A stretch of DNA of 24,629 nucleotides from Chara braunii (taxonomy: Eukaryota; Streptophyta; Charophyceae; Charales; Characeae): the NCBI GenBank assembly GCA_003427395.1, contig BFEA01000324.1, positions 759,123 to 783,751 on the forward strand. The letters are read 5' to 3'. Positions 7,921-16,084 of this stretch are shown piece after piece (the first letter of the stretch is position 1; each line of letters opens with the position of its first letter). The position numbers were made by a program, and so were the translations under genes. The notes beneath the pieces were generated by a model. It did no database searches, was not told the DNA's origin, and saw only the letters and a program-made list of their open reading frames with translations.

Positions 7921-8201
7921 TGTTTTCCAGAGGGCCTGGCGTTTTTTTTTTGTTTTTTTTTTCCCTCCCTTAAATGTTCAAACAGTACATTAAACATTTA
8001 GTAAATTGATGGAAGCACAGCTTGCAATGGAGTCTGTTTTGGTCTTATTGGACTATAATAATTTCGGTCTTTCTTCTCACTTTTCCTTTCTTTTTTTTCT
8101 TTTTTTTTTGTTCTTTCTTTTTTTCCCGCTGCTTTCCTCCTGCTCTATGGGCCTTGCTCCACTGCTCACGGCATGCACAAAAGACAAAATATAGTGGTTG
8201 T

Positions 8202-9682
8202 CAGGGTTACCTGACCGAACGTTCGGGGGCCCCCGGGCTGGCCCCCGAACGTTCGGCCGTTCGGGGTCCCGTTCGGGGGCCGAACACCTCCAGGTTCGGC
8301 CCCCGCCAAAATTTCTTTCAGGGCCTAAAAATAAGTTTGTTTTCCTGAAATGTTTTTTTGTGAGTTCTCTATGATGTAACCTACACGCCTATAAATTTTG
8401 AAGCCATTCTGCTAAGCGAAAAAAACATTAAAAATCGTAAAAGATGGGGGTGTCAAAACGTGCTCGCCCACTCACTATTTTGTTTTTTTTCCGCTTGTAA
8501 CTTTTTGTTTTCACTTTATTTCGGGGCCTAAACAATTTTATTATTTTTTAAAAAACAATTAATTAGTTATTGATTATGTAAACTACATATCTGTAAATTT
8601 TCAGGGCATTTGTCAGTGCTAAAAAATAATTAAAAATCGGCAAAGATGGCGGTGTCGAAAAGGTGCTGGCACACACTCACTCATTTTAATTCTCTTTTTA
8701 TTTTTTCTTATTTTTATCATAGTGTTTATTTTCTGTATTTGATTTTTAATTCCAATGTGGTAAGGAATTTGGATGTAGTGCCCAGGGGCCTGGACCCACT
8801 GGCGAAGTATTCTATGACGTGTGACACAGTTTTATGGTTTTTTGGAAAATGCAAAGTGATTTTTTATTTGCATGAATGGATCGTTTTCTGATTTAAAATG
8901 AATTGAAATAACACATAAAAATAAAACTATGAAGAACATCTGTGCACCCGAATTCATGGGTTGGTACCATCTCCTTCACATAAGTCTTCATACTGATGTA
9001 CCGTGGCAATCAAATGTGTCCACGAAAACAGCCACGAGGATGAACAAGTAATCGCTATAGGGACACATTCATCCCCATGTATCTCATGATGCCTCTAACA
9101 GGCCATCCGCCAGACGCGGAAGCGTTCCTGTCAGATGCACCACAATATTCGAATTTCACATTTCAAGTTCTATTTCTCAGAGCCAAAAAAAAAAAAAAAC
9201 GAAGTCTGGAAATCAACCCCCCCCCTTTAAAGCCCATAAAATCCTGACTTCCCACCCACACAAACCCACGAGCTATGATGTCCAAGTTAGTCCAACTTCG
9301 TTTTTTTTTCTTTTTCGACGCATCTCATTGGACGGGAGGTGGGCATCTTTACAGTCCCCACTCCGAAACTACCAGGCCGTCGAGATCGGATCTATTCGAC
9401 GGCCGTACTGAGTCACTCTATGCCACACGTGATGGAAATCCTGAACGGCGTGGTAGAATACCGTGCTAGTGGGTCCATGCCCCAGGCAAATGTTGTTTAG
9501 TTTATTTTTCTTCAGAACATATGTTTTTTCCGGAATTGTTTGAAAACTTTGTCGTTTTTTTTTTGTTTTTTTTTTTTGGTCCGCGTTTGGCCCGAACGGC
9601 CGAACGCCTTCCGAAGGGGTCCCGTACGTTCGGGCGTGTTCGGGTTCGGGCGTTCGGCCCGTCCCGAACGCCGGCAACCCTG
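8202..9682. mobile_element. Non-autonomous hAT-like DNA transposon, 1481 bp
   Basis: It begins CAGGGTTACC and ends GGCAACCCTG, which are inverted. The flanking octamers GTGGTTGT (8194-8201) and GTGGTGGT (9683-9690) differ at one base. CAGGG-type termini with 8-bp duplications are typical of hAT elements. Both subterminal zones are GC-rich and packed with gttcggg/cccgaac motifs, including a large palindrome at 8219-8260; such repeats usually bind hAT transposase. The interior is AT-rich, includes a tandem duplication with a period of about 200 bp, and encodes no transposase that I can see. Confidence 0.8.
8310..8690. repeat. Internal tandem duplication of the hAT element, period about 200 bp
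   Basis: The anchor aaaaatcgtaaaagatgggg near 8429 recurs as aaaaatcggcaaagatggcg near 8631. The preceding phrases (gggcctaaaaa / gggcctaaaca, ataaattttgaagccatt / gtaaattttcagggcatt) and following ones (cgcccactcact / gcacacactcact) are parallel too. Confidence 0.75.
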
Positions 9683-9699
9683 GTGGTGGTGTATCATTC

Positions 9700-9764
9700 T
9701 CCATGTTCTATCAGATGATTCATTCTCATTTTGCACATTTTGTGAGCAGTGGAGCCAGGCCCTA
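9700..9764 (-). repeat. Dispersed repeat C, inverted copy beside the hAT element
   Basis: Read on the minus strand it gives gggcctggctccactgctca followed by aaatgtgcaaaatgagaatg. A partial direct copy, gggccttgctccactgctca, lies at 8149 on the other side of the hAT element. Confidence 0.7.
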
Positions 9765-9837
9765 TGTCTAATATCACTTGGAGGACTTTTGTCCTCGGAC
9801 TCCCTGATGTATGCCAACAATTGTGTTTAAACAGCTG

Positions 9838-9941
9838 CCGTCTTCGCCGAATAGAACGTGCGGTCATTATCGCTGCATCTGGACTGAAAGTTGGGCCAAA
9901 TGCAGCTATAATGAGCGGGCATTCTATTTGGGTGAGGACGG
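9838..9941. mobile_element. MITE family A, copy 3
   Basis: The left end CCGTCTTCGCCGAATAGAAC mirrors the right end (reverse complement CCGTCCTCACCCAAATAGAA). The inner pair is GGTCATTATCGC / GCTATAATGA. The core ATCTGGACTGAAAGTTG is shared with copy 4 (ATCTAGACTGCAAGTTG). TA follows at 9942-9943. Length is 104 bp, non-coding. Confidence 0.75.
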
Positions 9942-10237
9942 TAGTACTCGGCCCCAGCCTTGTAGAAAGTTTTTGCCGCCACAAGCAAAACTCGGAGGGG
10001 AGGGCCGCACACCTTGTTGCCGCTGTTGGAAAACAAAAATGGGTGGCCTTCGGAAATGGTGCGGGTTTTATACTGACACCTATGTGTGGTGTACTGGTGC
10101 CCTTTCTTTTTCTTTTTTTCTTTTTCTTTTTTTTTTTTAACCCCTCCAATCGCCAAATTTAAAGAGGTCCTGGAACAGTACTGTAGGTAAAAGATTGCCG
10201 ACCAAGCCCCTAATTGGCTGAATGGTACACCCATCAA

Positions 10238-10396
10238 TTAAACCACCAGTACTTCCTAAAGTCGTGCCCGTTAAACACTATGTGATTTTAGGAAACGTAC
10301 GGGCCACTACAGGAGCGCCCAAATTCATCCAACTAGAAACGTTTCTACTCTATTTTTTTCCGCGGCCGATAGCTGGGCCAAGTTCTGGTGGTTTAA
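10238..10396. mobile_element. MITE family B, copy (159 bp, TTAA edges)
   Basis: The ends TTAAACCACCAGTACTT and, in reverse complement, TTAAACCACCAGAACTT are inverted. TTAA is at both outer edges (10238-10241 and 10393-10396). The interior, including gccactacaggagcgccca and tagaaacgtttctactctat, is shared at roughly 85% by eye with 24051-24210. Confidence 0.75.
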
Positions 10397-10599
10397 TATG
10401 GTTGATAACCAGACCAGAGGTCCAGAGGCTCAGCTCGAAGCTTGATGATGAACTCTTAAGGCCCTTGCGGGCTGTCAGTTCAATGATTTATACCTCAAGG
10501 CTCAAGGCTGTTGCCCTTCTCAGGGAAAAAGGGGTTAACTTTAGCATCATGAACTTGCGTGGATGCGGCATGGCCTTCGTTTTTTTGCTTTTTCTTCTT

Positions 10600-11033
10600 T
10601 TTTTTTCTTTTGTTTTTTTCTTTTTTTTCTTTTTGTTGTTGTTGAATGGCAACGGTCTTGAGATATCGTCATTGAGCTGACCCCCCTGAAGATAATTGAG
10701 GAAGCTTTGGTTTCATTCAATGCATCTAGTAGTTCCATCAATGCATCTGGATGCGAACTTGGGTTAGACTCTGGCAGTGTACTTTTATTTGGAAAAGACG
10801 CGGCTATCATGTTTTATTAGGGCTAGGACATTCGGATTCGGTGCAACCTTGTATTTGGAAAAGCATTGGTTTCACGGAGAGTTCATCGGTCTTGGGTCTG
10901 TACTTCTATTTGGAAAAGAAGACGTGGCTATGTTTTATTAGGGCGAGGACATTCAGTGCAGCAGCCTTCTCTTTGGAAAAGCTTTGGTTTCATGGAGAGT
11001 TCACAAGTTCATCGGTATACCAACTGAGCTAGA
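10600..11033 (-). mobile_element. Probable minus-strand SINE with repeated body
   Basis: On the minus strand, TAGCTCAGTTGGTATACC near 11015-11032 is a strong tRNA A-box. At the other end GGTCAGCTCAATGACGATAT (10663-10682) and a following CAACAACAAC plus A-rich tail match the 3' part of the SINE at 1301-1582. The body between holds 120-bp tandem units. Whether head and tail belong to one insertion is inference. Confidence 0.4.
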
Positions 11034-11115
11034 CTCGTTGGTTCGTTGGTGAAAGAGTCGGTCGGCCTCGCTATTTGGAAACGACGCTATGTTTTATTAG
11101 GGCTATGACATTCTT
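10781..11115. repeat. Tandem repeat with period about 120 bp
   Basis: The phrases atttggaaaagac, gctatgttttattagggc and gacattc recur at 10787, 10907 and 11072. The intervening ggaaaagcattggtttcac and ggaaaagctttggtttcatg units also align. The third unit is displaced by the tRNA-like segment. Confidence 0.75.
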
Positions 11116-11148
11116 CAAGTTTGAATGTCTTTCTTTTCTCTCAGCTTG

Positions 11149-11275
11149 TCTGTGTATAACCCTTTTTTTTATTATTATTTTTTTTTATAGAAAAACACCT
11201 CCTCATGGTCACCGATAGGAGTGATGATAAAAGCATACACTCCTACCAGCTCCACTCCTATTCTGTGTATAACCC
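11149..11275 (-). mobile_element. 99-bp minus-strand retroposon with exact 14-bp target-site duplication
   Basis: TCTGTGTATAACCC is present at 11149-11162 and again at 11262-11275. The 99-bp insert starts on the plus strand with a T/A-rich run, so on the minus strand it ends in a poly(A)-like tail. The body has an 8-bp inverted pair, taggagtg / cactccta. The source RNA is not recognised. Confidence 0.75.
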
Positions 11276-11879
11276 TGCTGGTTTGGACTTGCACGTCTCA
11301 TTGCAGAGCTTGTGCCCCTTGGGCCCCCTAGAAAGATGGGATGGGTACTCGGGGCCACCCATCCGGGGACTCGAGTAGGCGCTGAAGGATGGTTGGTGCA
11401 CCCTGATTCTGAATGTATACAAGCTATCTTTTGGGACTCAGGGTCCGTTGTGTTGGGGGGAAAACCGTAGGCGCTGAAGGATGGTTGGTGCTAAAAGGGT
11501 GCCGCCATAATTTCAGATTAATTTTCAGTTTCGAATTCCGGTTGACAATGTGTTGATGGAATGAACCTAGTACCCGTTAATAACGTTTTTTTTTTGTTTT
11601 TTTTTTTGTACATGGAGCCCAACAGTTACTAATATATAGTATGGGGTGTGTTGGTTGGCACATAGACTCTGAAGGCCGCACTATGATCATTGTAATGATA
11701 AATTAAATAAATTAAATATAGTCTCTATGATCATGGTAAGGATACTATAGTCTATACATTAACTACTCTATAGCATGTCACTATCATGCCAGGCCCTACA
11801 GCTCCTGCTCCTGTTGGGTTGTTAACGGTGATGATATGGAACTTACTGTGGTTAAAATTACGCAATTATGCTCAAGCAG

Positions 11880-12490
11880 GCGCCGAGGGGTTTAATCCTC
11901 CACCCCACAATGCCCACATCTCTGCCTGCGTTGTAAACGAACCTGGCCATTAAATGGCTATTGTACATGCTGCGGAACACTGGAAGCTGTGGGACAAAGG
12001 CATCATGCTCCATGCCGTCACTGATGTTAACTTACTGATTTCTCACGTACGGATGCTGTGTTCTTGCCACACCAAACTGTCGGCAATCTCTCTTTTATGT
12101 GGAAGATCATTCCGCCGGCCCCGTGCTGCAGCAGGATGATGTACCAACAACACTCTGCAACCTGCTCCATTGCACAACTACCAACACTGTTATATGCGTC
12201 TCTAGCTGCCATGGGCTCTGTCACGATTACTACGATGATATTATTACGATGACATGGTCTGTGCATCCATGTGTGTACAGGACTGTCCCTCCGTTCCTGA
12301 TGGCAGGCACCCTCCGCATCTGGACGCTATATGTCCACTTTTGCGGTCGTGGGCGTTGTACTGAATGCATGGTGTTCTGTGGTGCCCCTTCTTCCTTCTT
12401 GTTGGCCTGTAATAGACATGCCATTTCTTGGGAGTGTATGGTGGGCGCCCTAGTCATTCCTACTTGTGACCGCTTCTTTTCTATCTTCTG
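11880..12490. other. Non-repetitive stretch, possible decayed coding sequence
   Basis: Composition is more even than the surroundings. A plus-strand frame from 11954 (MAIVHAAEHWKLWDKG) is loosely reminiscent of a reverse-transcriptase-associated RNase H segment, but the minus strand is equally open across 12027-12266 and 12230-12547. With open frames on both strands and no clear motif, I do not assign a gene or a strand. Confidence 0.2.
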
Positions 12491-12536
12491 AATCATCTTT
12501 TCTTCTGCCTGCACCCCCAAAACCTCTCCTTCAAAT

Positions 12537-12545
12537 TCAACTGAC

Positions 12546-12577
<32 letters not shown>

Positions 12578-12582
12578 ACTGA
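12537..12582. mobile_element. Poly(A) insert flanked by 8-bp direct repeats
   Basis: TCAACTGA stands at 12537-12544 and at 12575-12582. Between them is only C followed by A29. This fits a poly(A)-only target-primed insertion on the plus strand. Confidence 0.65.
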
Positions 12583-12699
12583 AAAGAAGAGTACCTAGTA
12601 CAAGGTGTGGTCCCTCATCCAAAGTCCCAAGCGTCAAGGGTTCCAAGGGACCAAGGTTTAGTCCCTTCAAAGTACTAACCGACAGTGTTCCTCAAACTC

Positions 12700-12740
12700 T
12701 TAAACCACCACCAGTACATCCAGCTATTGGCCGCGGGCCC
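12700..12740 (-). mobile_element. MITE family B, terminal fragment
   Basis: TTAAACCACCACCAGTACAT followed by CCAGCTATTGGCCGCGG matches, in reverse orientation, the right end of the element at 10238-10396 (ccgcggccgatagctggg ... tggtggtttaa). Only this end is seen. Confidence 0.55.
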
Positions 12741-12865
12741 TTTTCGGAGGCCGCCCGCCGCTGATTCGATTTCTCTACAGTGCTGGGCCTCCAAAAGTTT
12801 TGTAGGTGACGACAAGTTTTCTAGGTAGTGAGAACACGTCAGCTTTGATTAGTATTGGTTGGGAA

Positions 12866-12875
12866 TCTTGGGATG

Positions 12876-12913
<38 letters not shown>

Positions 12914-12946
12914 TTTTGTTTTGTTTTTTTTGTAAATGTCTTGGGA
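12866..12946 (-). mobile_element. T-rich insert flanked by 8-bp direct repeats
   Basis: TCTTGGGA occurs at 12866-12873 and 12939-12946. The 65-bp insert is nearly all T with three G-interrupted units (ttttg) and a short 3' non-T piece (gtaaatg). On the minus strand this is a poly(A) tail with almost no body. Confidence 0.6.
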
Positions 12947-13480
12947 AGTGTTGTATGTGGTATAAGGGGGGGAGACCAGGAGTTATTACTCACAGATTGT
13001 GAGGCCAGGATGTGGTGGTATAGTTTAAATCTCACTGTAGAATCAATGTCATTAGTATCATCATCAACAGCTACTCTTATCATCATAGTACTGGTAGTAT
13101 CAGTGGCATCATCGCAACAAAGTTCATGGGGGATGCAGGGACCGATTACCAGTAGTACGATATTTTTTTAGCAACTCAACGATGTATCTCAGGGGATGCT
13201 GGACCCGCTTTCCAGTTGGCGATAGTTCCCCACCAATAGACTGGAGCCCCCTGCATGACAAGTAGGAGTGCATGCTCTCTGACCATCAGTCCCATCTGTT
13301 GATATGGGTGGATAAAATAAAAAAAAAAGAAAAAAAAAAAGACTCATTGACTGTGTGCGGCACATCTGCTGAGCAGCAACATATTCGCTGACTGAGGGCA
13401 ACAAAGAAAATGATCGTTGCGGAGGCTTGCACGCGACGAGCAATGGACAAACAAGTGTCACTGAACGAAAAATGAAAACA

Positions 13481-13485
13481 GCGAT
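13481..13485. other. Target-site duplication, left (GCGAT)
   Basis: GCGAT immediately precedes the TG of the 5' LTR and is repeated at 23812-23816 right after the CA of the 3' LTR. A 5-bp duplication is the usual footprint of Ty3/gypsy integration. Confidence 0.92.
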
Positions 13486-13822
13486 TGCAGCGGGCCTTCA
13501 TCTGCCCTGGCCTACAGCCAGGGCCTATTTGGCTATTTGCCCAGTTCGGCCTGTGGGACCAGGCCGTGGCCTGACCCCACAGGCCGTGTGCTGTTCTAGT
13601 CCTGCCTGGTACCACTGTCGGTACCAGGCCAGTCCAATCCAGTCAGTCAGTCCCCAGCACTTGTCTGTTTTTCGTCATTCTTCACTTTTGCAGATCTTGG
13701 AGTACGTGCGTGTTGAATCTGCGTCGGAGCTGCGCTGTCCCTTCCAGCTCCATCTCTATCTCCTCCCTCGTCTACCCTTCGTCTCCATCCTGTCGGACTG
13801 CCATCCCGGCGGGTCCGGCACA
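13486..13822 (+). repeat. 5' LTR
   Basis: It begins TGCAGC and ends GGCACA (TG...CA), 337 bp, and aligns along its length with 23473-23811. Two indels separate the copies: here a 12-bp duplication around ggtaccactgtcggtacc; in the 3' LTR an extra gctgggggtatac-type segment. Both copies keep a nested palindrome around ggcctgtggg ... ccccacaggcc. Confidence 0.93.
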
Positions 13823-13823
13823 C

Positions 13824-13835
13824 TGGTATCAGAGC
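13824..13835 (+). other. Primer-binding site for initiator-Met tRNA
   Basis: TGGTATCAGAGC one base after the 5' LTR is complementary to the 3' end of plant initiator methionine tRNA. This is the usual primer of plant LTR retrotransposons. Confidence 0.92.
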
Positions 13836-14085
13836 GGGAACGGTCCCCGCTCCAACCCGCCCTTCCCCCCGTAGGCAACAGCGGGTGCGGGATCGGTGTA
13901 ATCACGACAACGGGTTTTCAGGTGTTTTTCGGTGCGGGAGCAGAGAAAAAACGGGAAAAAAGCAGCAGCCGGAAGAGACTGACACGTGGCGAAAAAGGAG
14001 AGCGCCACCACGCGCGTGCGCGCCCACGCTGCCCCGCCCCGCCCCGCTCCGCTCCCGGATATATATTATCAAGATATCCGGGATG

Positions 14086-14185
14086 CTGCTGCTGCTGCCA
14101 GGGTTTGAACCTGGGCAGGCAACACTCATGCGCGTCTGCTGCTGCTGCCAGGGTTTGAACCTGGGCAGGCAACACTCATGCGCGT
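14086..14185 (-). repeat. Perfect 50-bp tandem duplication with a tRNA T-arm-like motif
   Basis: 14086-14135 and 14136-14185 are identical. On the minus strand each has CCAGGTTCAAACCCTGG: a 5-bp T stem around the canonical loop TTCAAAC, that is, a polymerase III B-box. A nearby stem CCAGTG/CACTGG with an 8-nt loop (about 14193-14212) could be an anticodon-like arm. No acceptor stem was found, so this is not called as a tRNA gene. Confidence 0.7.
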
Positions 14186-15255
14186 GCGTAGCCAGTGCTA
14201 TAATACACTGGCCAAACTGTATGCATGGCTATATAATGTGGAACGTTCGTGTTGAACAGTTCCACACCAGCTATTTACCCCCCCCCCCCCCCCCCCCCCC
14301 CCCCCGGCGAGCAGCGAACAGCGTGCTGCGAAGCTATTTGCCCCCCCCCCCCGCGCACGCCGTGGCTGCTGGTGCCTGCAGAGTCCAGACGTGGCAATCT
14401 GCACTGCCATGTGGATACCTGTTGAAGACCCCCCTGGCTAGGGGGCTGCGCCACAGACATACATATATTATTATTTTTTTTCTTTTTCACTATCTCTACA
14501 CTGTTGCAGCAGCAGTTTGGCAACAGTTCAAGATTCCCCCCTGGCTAGGGGGGCTGTGTGACTGTGGTAGTAGGGTGGCTGATCAAGATCTCAGTCAACC
14601 CTCCATCATCATCATTACTGCTGTGGCATCACACCAGCAGCATCTTGAAGGCCAAGATCCTGTGGATCTTGGTAGAACTTTTCTCTTGGCCACCCAAGAG
14701 CCTGGTATCACAATCCTGCCACTAACCCACTCTCCCCCAACCTCTTTTCTCTTTTTCCCCCCATCATCTAATCATCTTTTCCCCCCTACCACTACACTCT
14801 ACCCCGACCTCCCTCTCCGCCCATCTTCCACGACCTTTTTCTCTCCTCTCCTCCCCACTCACCATTTCTCACTAATCTCATACTTCTCTCCACCTTTTTC
14901 ATATCCTTCTCTCCCATCCTACCACCCTCTTCTCCTCCTTCCCTCCCCCAACTACAATCCCATCATCTCCCCCATCCCCCCACCTTACCTTTTTCTTTCT
15001 CTTCTCACTTCTTTCTCTCTTTCTTCACCACTTTTCCATCCTCCCCCACACCCAACTCCAAATTTTTCTGTTTTTCCTTCTTTTCTCTTTCTTTTTGATG
15101 TAAAATTTTCTTTTCCTCCAAAAATCTGAATCATCTTATTCCCTGCCTCTTTTCTTGTTTTCTGATTTTTTATTTTTTTTATTTATTTTTTTATTCTGAA
15201 AATTCGAAATTTTCTGCAGCACCCTAAAATCTAATTAGGACTTGGCCATTCTTGC

Positions 15256-15650
15256 TTTCGGCACACATTTTGACCCTGTGGGGGTAACGAAGTGCTGCCG
15301 AAATTTTCCGTTTTCTTCATACTTAGTCTTTTTTCAGCACATCTTGACCCCTTGGGGGTAGCGAAGTGCTGACAAAATCTTCTTATTTTACTTAGTCTTT
15401 TTCTTGACGGCACACTTTGACCCCATGGGGGTAACGAAATGCTGCCGAAATTTTTGAAAAATTCCAAAACTTAGCTTCTCTTCACTCTCCTCCACCTCCT
15501 TATTTATTTATTTATTTCTTTATTTACTCATTTATTTTTCTGAAAATTTTAATTTGCGGCATTTTGAAAGTTAGTGTGTCCCTCTTGCACTTTTCTTCCT
15601 CTTGGCACATTTTTGACCCCATGCGGGGTGGGAAAATGCTGTCGAAAATT
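15256..15650 (+). repeat. Four hairpin-forming repeats in the retrotransposon leader
   Basis: Units at about 15256-15303, 15331-15377, 15408-15450 and 15600-15650 share the pattern cggcaca - ttgacccc - tgggggtaacgaa - gtgctgccga. In units 1 and 3 the outer arms (TTTCGGCA / TGCCGAAA type) pair, and an inner gacccc/ggggt pair is kept. Units 2 and 4 are more degenerate but keep the inner pair and gtgctg or tgctgtcga. Confidence 0.75.
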
Positions 15651-16084
15651 CCAAGAAAATAAATATTCTTTCTCTCCTCAATCTTTACATTTTATTTATT
15701 TATTTATTTCTATTTATTCTTTTATTTTATTTTGATCTCGAAAATCCACTGTTTACTCTATTCTCCTTCCCCTCCATATTTATTATTTTCTTTTCTTGAT
15801 TAAGTCGCCGCCACCTTTCCGTAACCACCTAAACTCCGGTTAGAGTTTTTCTAGGGTTTAGGGTTTCCCTATCCCCCCTACTCTCCCACCTCCTTCCGTC
15901 GGGCACCCTGGACCCGAACGGCTCCTCTCCCCTAGACCGGATTCGCGCCACCATCTCACGCGCGACCCGTTGGTCACGGGGCGAGCCGACCCACGACTAC
16001 CCACNCNGCTCCCGCGGTNCTCTCCCTCTCACCGGTGGTCCTCTGTCCCCATNCCACAACCCATATCTNNCCCCACCTCCCACC

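Larger units (their letters stand above)
6220..8193. other. Annexin 3' flank, non-coding
   Basis: No gene was recognised. It contains an AACAG-type array (6916-7012), a short tandem of cccagtg/gagtccc phrases near 7225-7265, a near-duplicate of about 38 bp around gcatagtta (7498-7565), a duplicated phrase near 7613-7690, a 67-nt T tract followed by seven GTT units (7694-7782), and a dispersed-repeat fragment (8148-8185). AATAAA at 7597-7602 could be a polyadenylation signal but is 1.4 kb from the stop, so this is weak. Confidence 0.6.
9691..13480. other. Mosaic of short transposons and decayed repeats, no gene recognised
   Basis: It holds MITE family A copy 3, MITE family B copies, SINE pieces, a tandem repeat of about 120 bp, a 99-bp retroposon with 14-bp duplication, a 25-bp direct repeat (11375-11399 and 11467-11491), and two homopolymer inserts with 8-bp duplications. 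The stretch at about 11880-12490 has a more even base composition and long open frames on both strands, but no family I recognise. Confidence 0.6.
13836..16084 (+). other. Retrotransposon leader, non-coding, about 2.25 kb
   Basis: No credible coding sequence. In order it holds a 9-bp palindrome CCCGGATAT/ATATCCGGG (14054-14082), a perfect 50-bp tandem duplication with a tRNA T-arm-like motif (14086-14185), C28 and C12 runs, two copies of the cccctggctagggg hairpin (14431-14444 and 14538-14552), a C/T-rich tract of about 400 nt (14720-15130), four hairpin repeats (15256-15650), AT-rich tattta runs and a telomere-like TAGGGTTTAGGGTTT (15852-15866). A proline/serine-rich frame across 13885-15129 is an artefact of pyrimidine bias. 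Confidence 0.75.

Noticed and set aside
14101-14260. A true tRNA gene on the minus strand
   Set aside because: Only T-arm-like and one other stem are visible. There is no acceptor stem or normal D arm at the right spacing.
13885-15129. Long 414-residue plus-strand open frame in the retrotransposon leader
   Set aside because: It is proline/serine-rich because the DNA is C/T-rich, runs across poly(C) and tandem repeats, and has no domain. It lies between PBS and gag.
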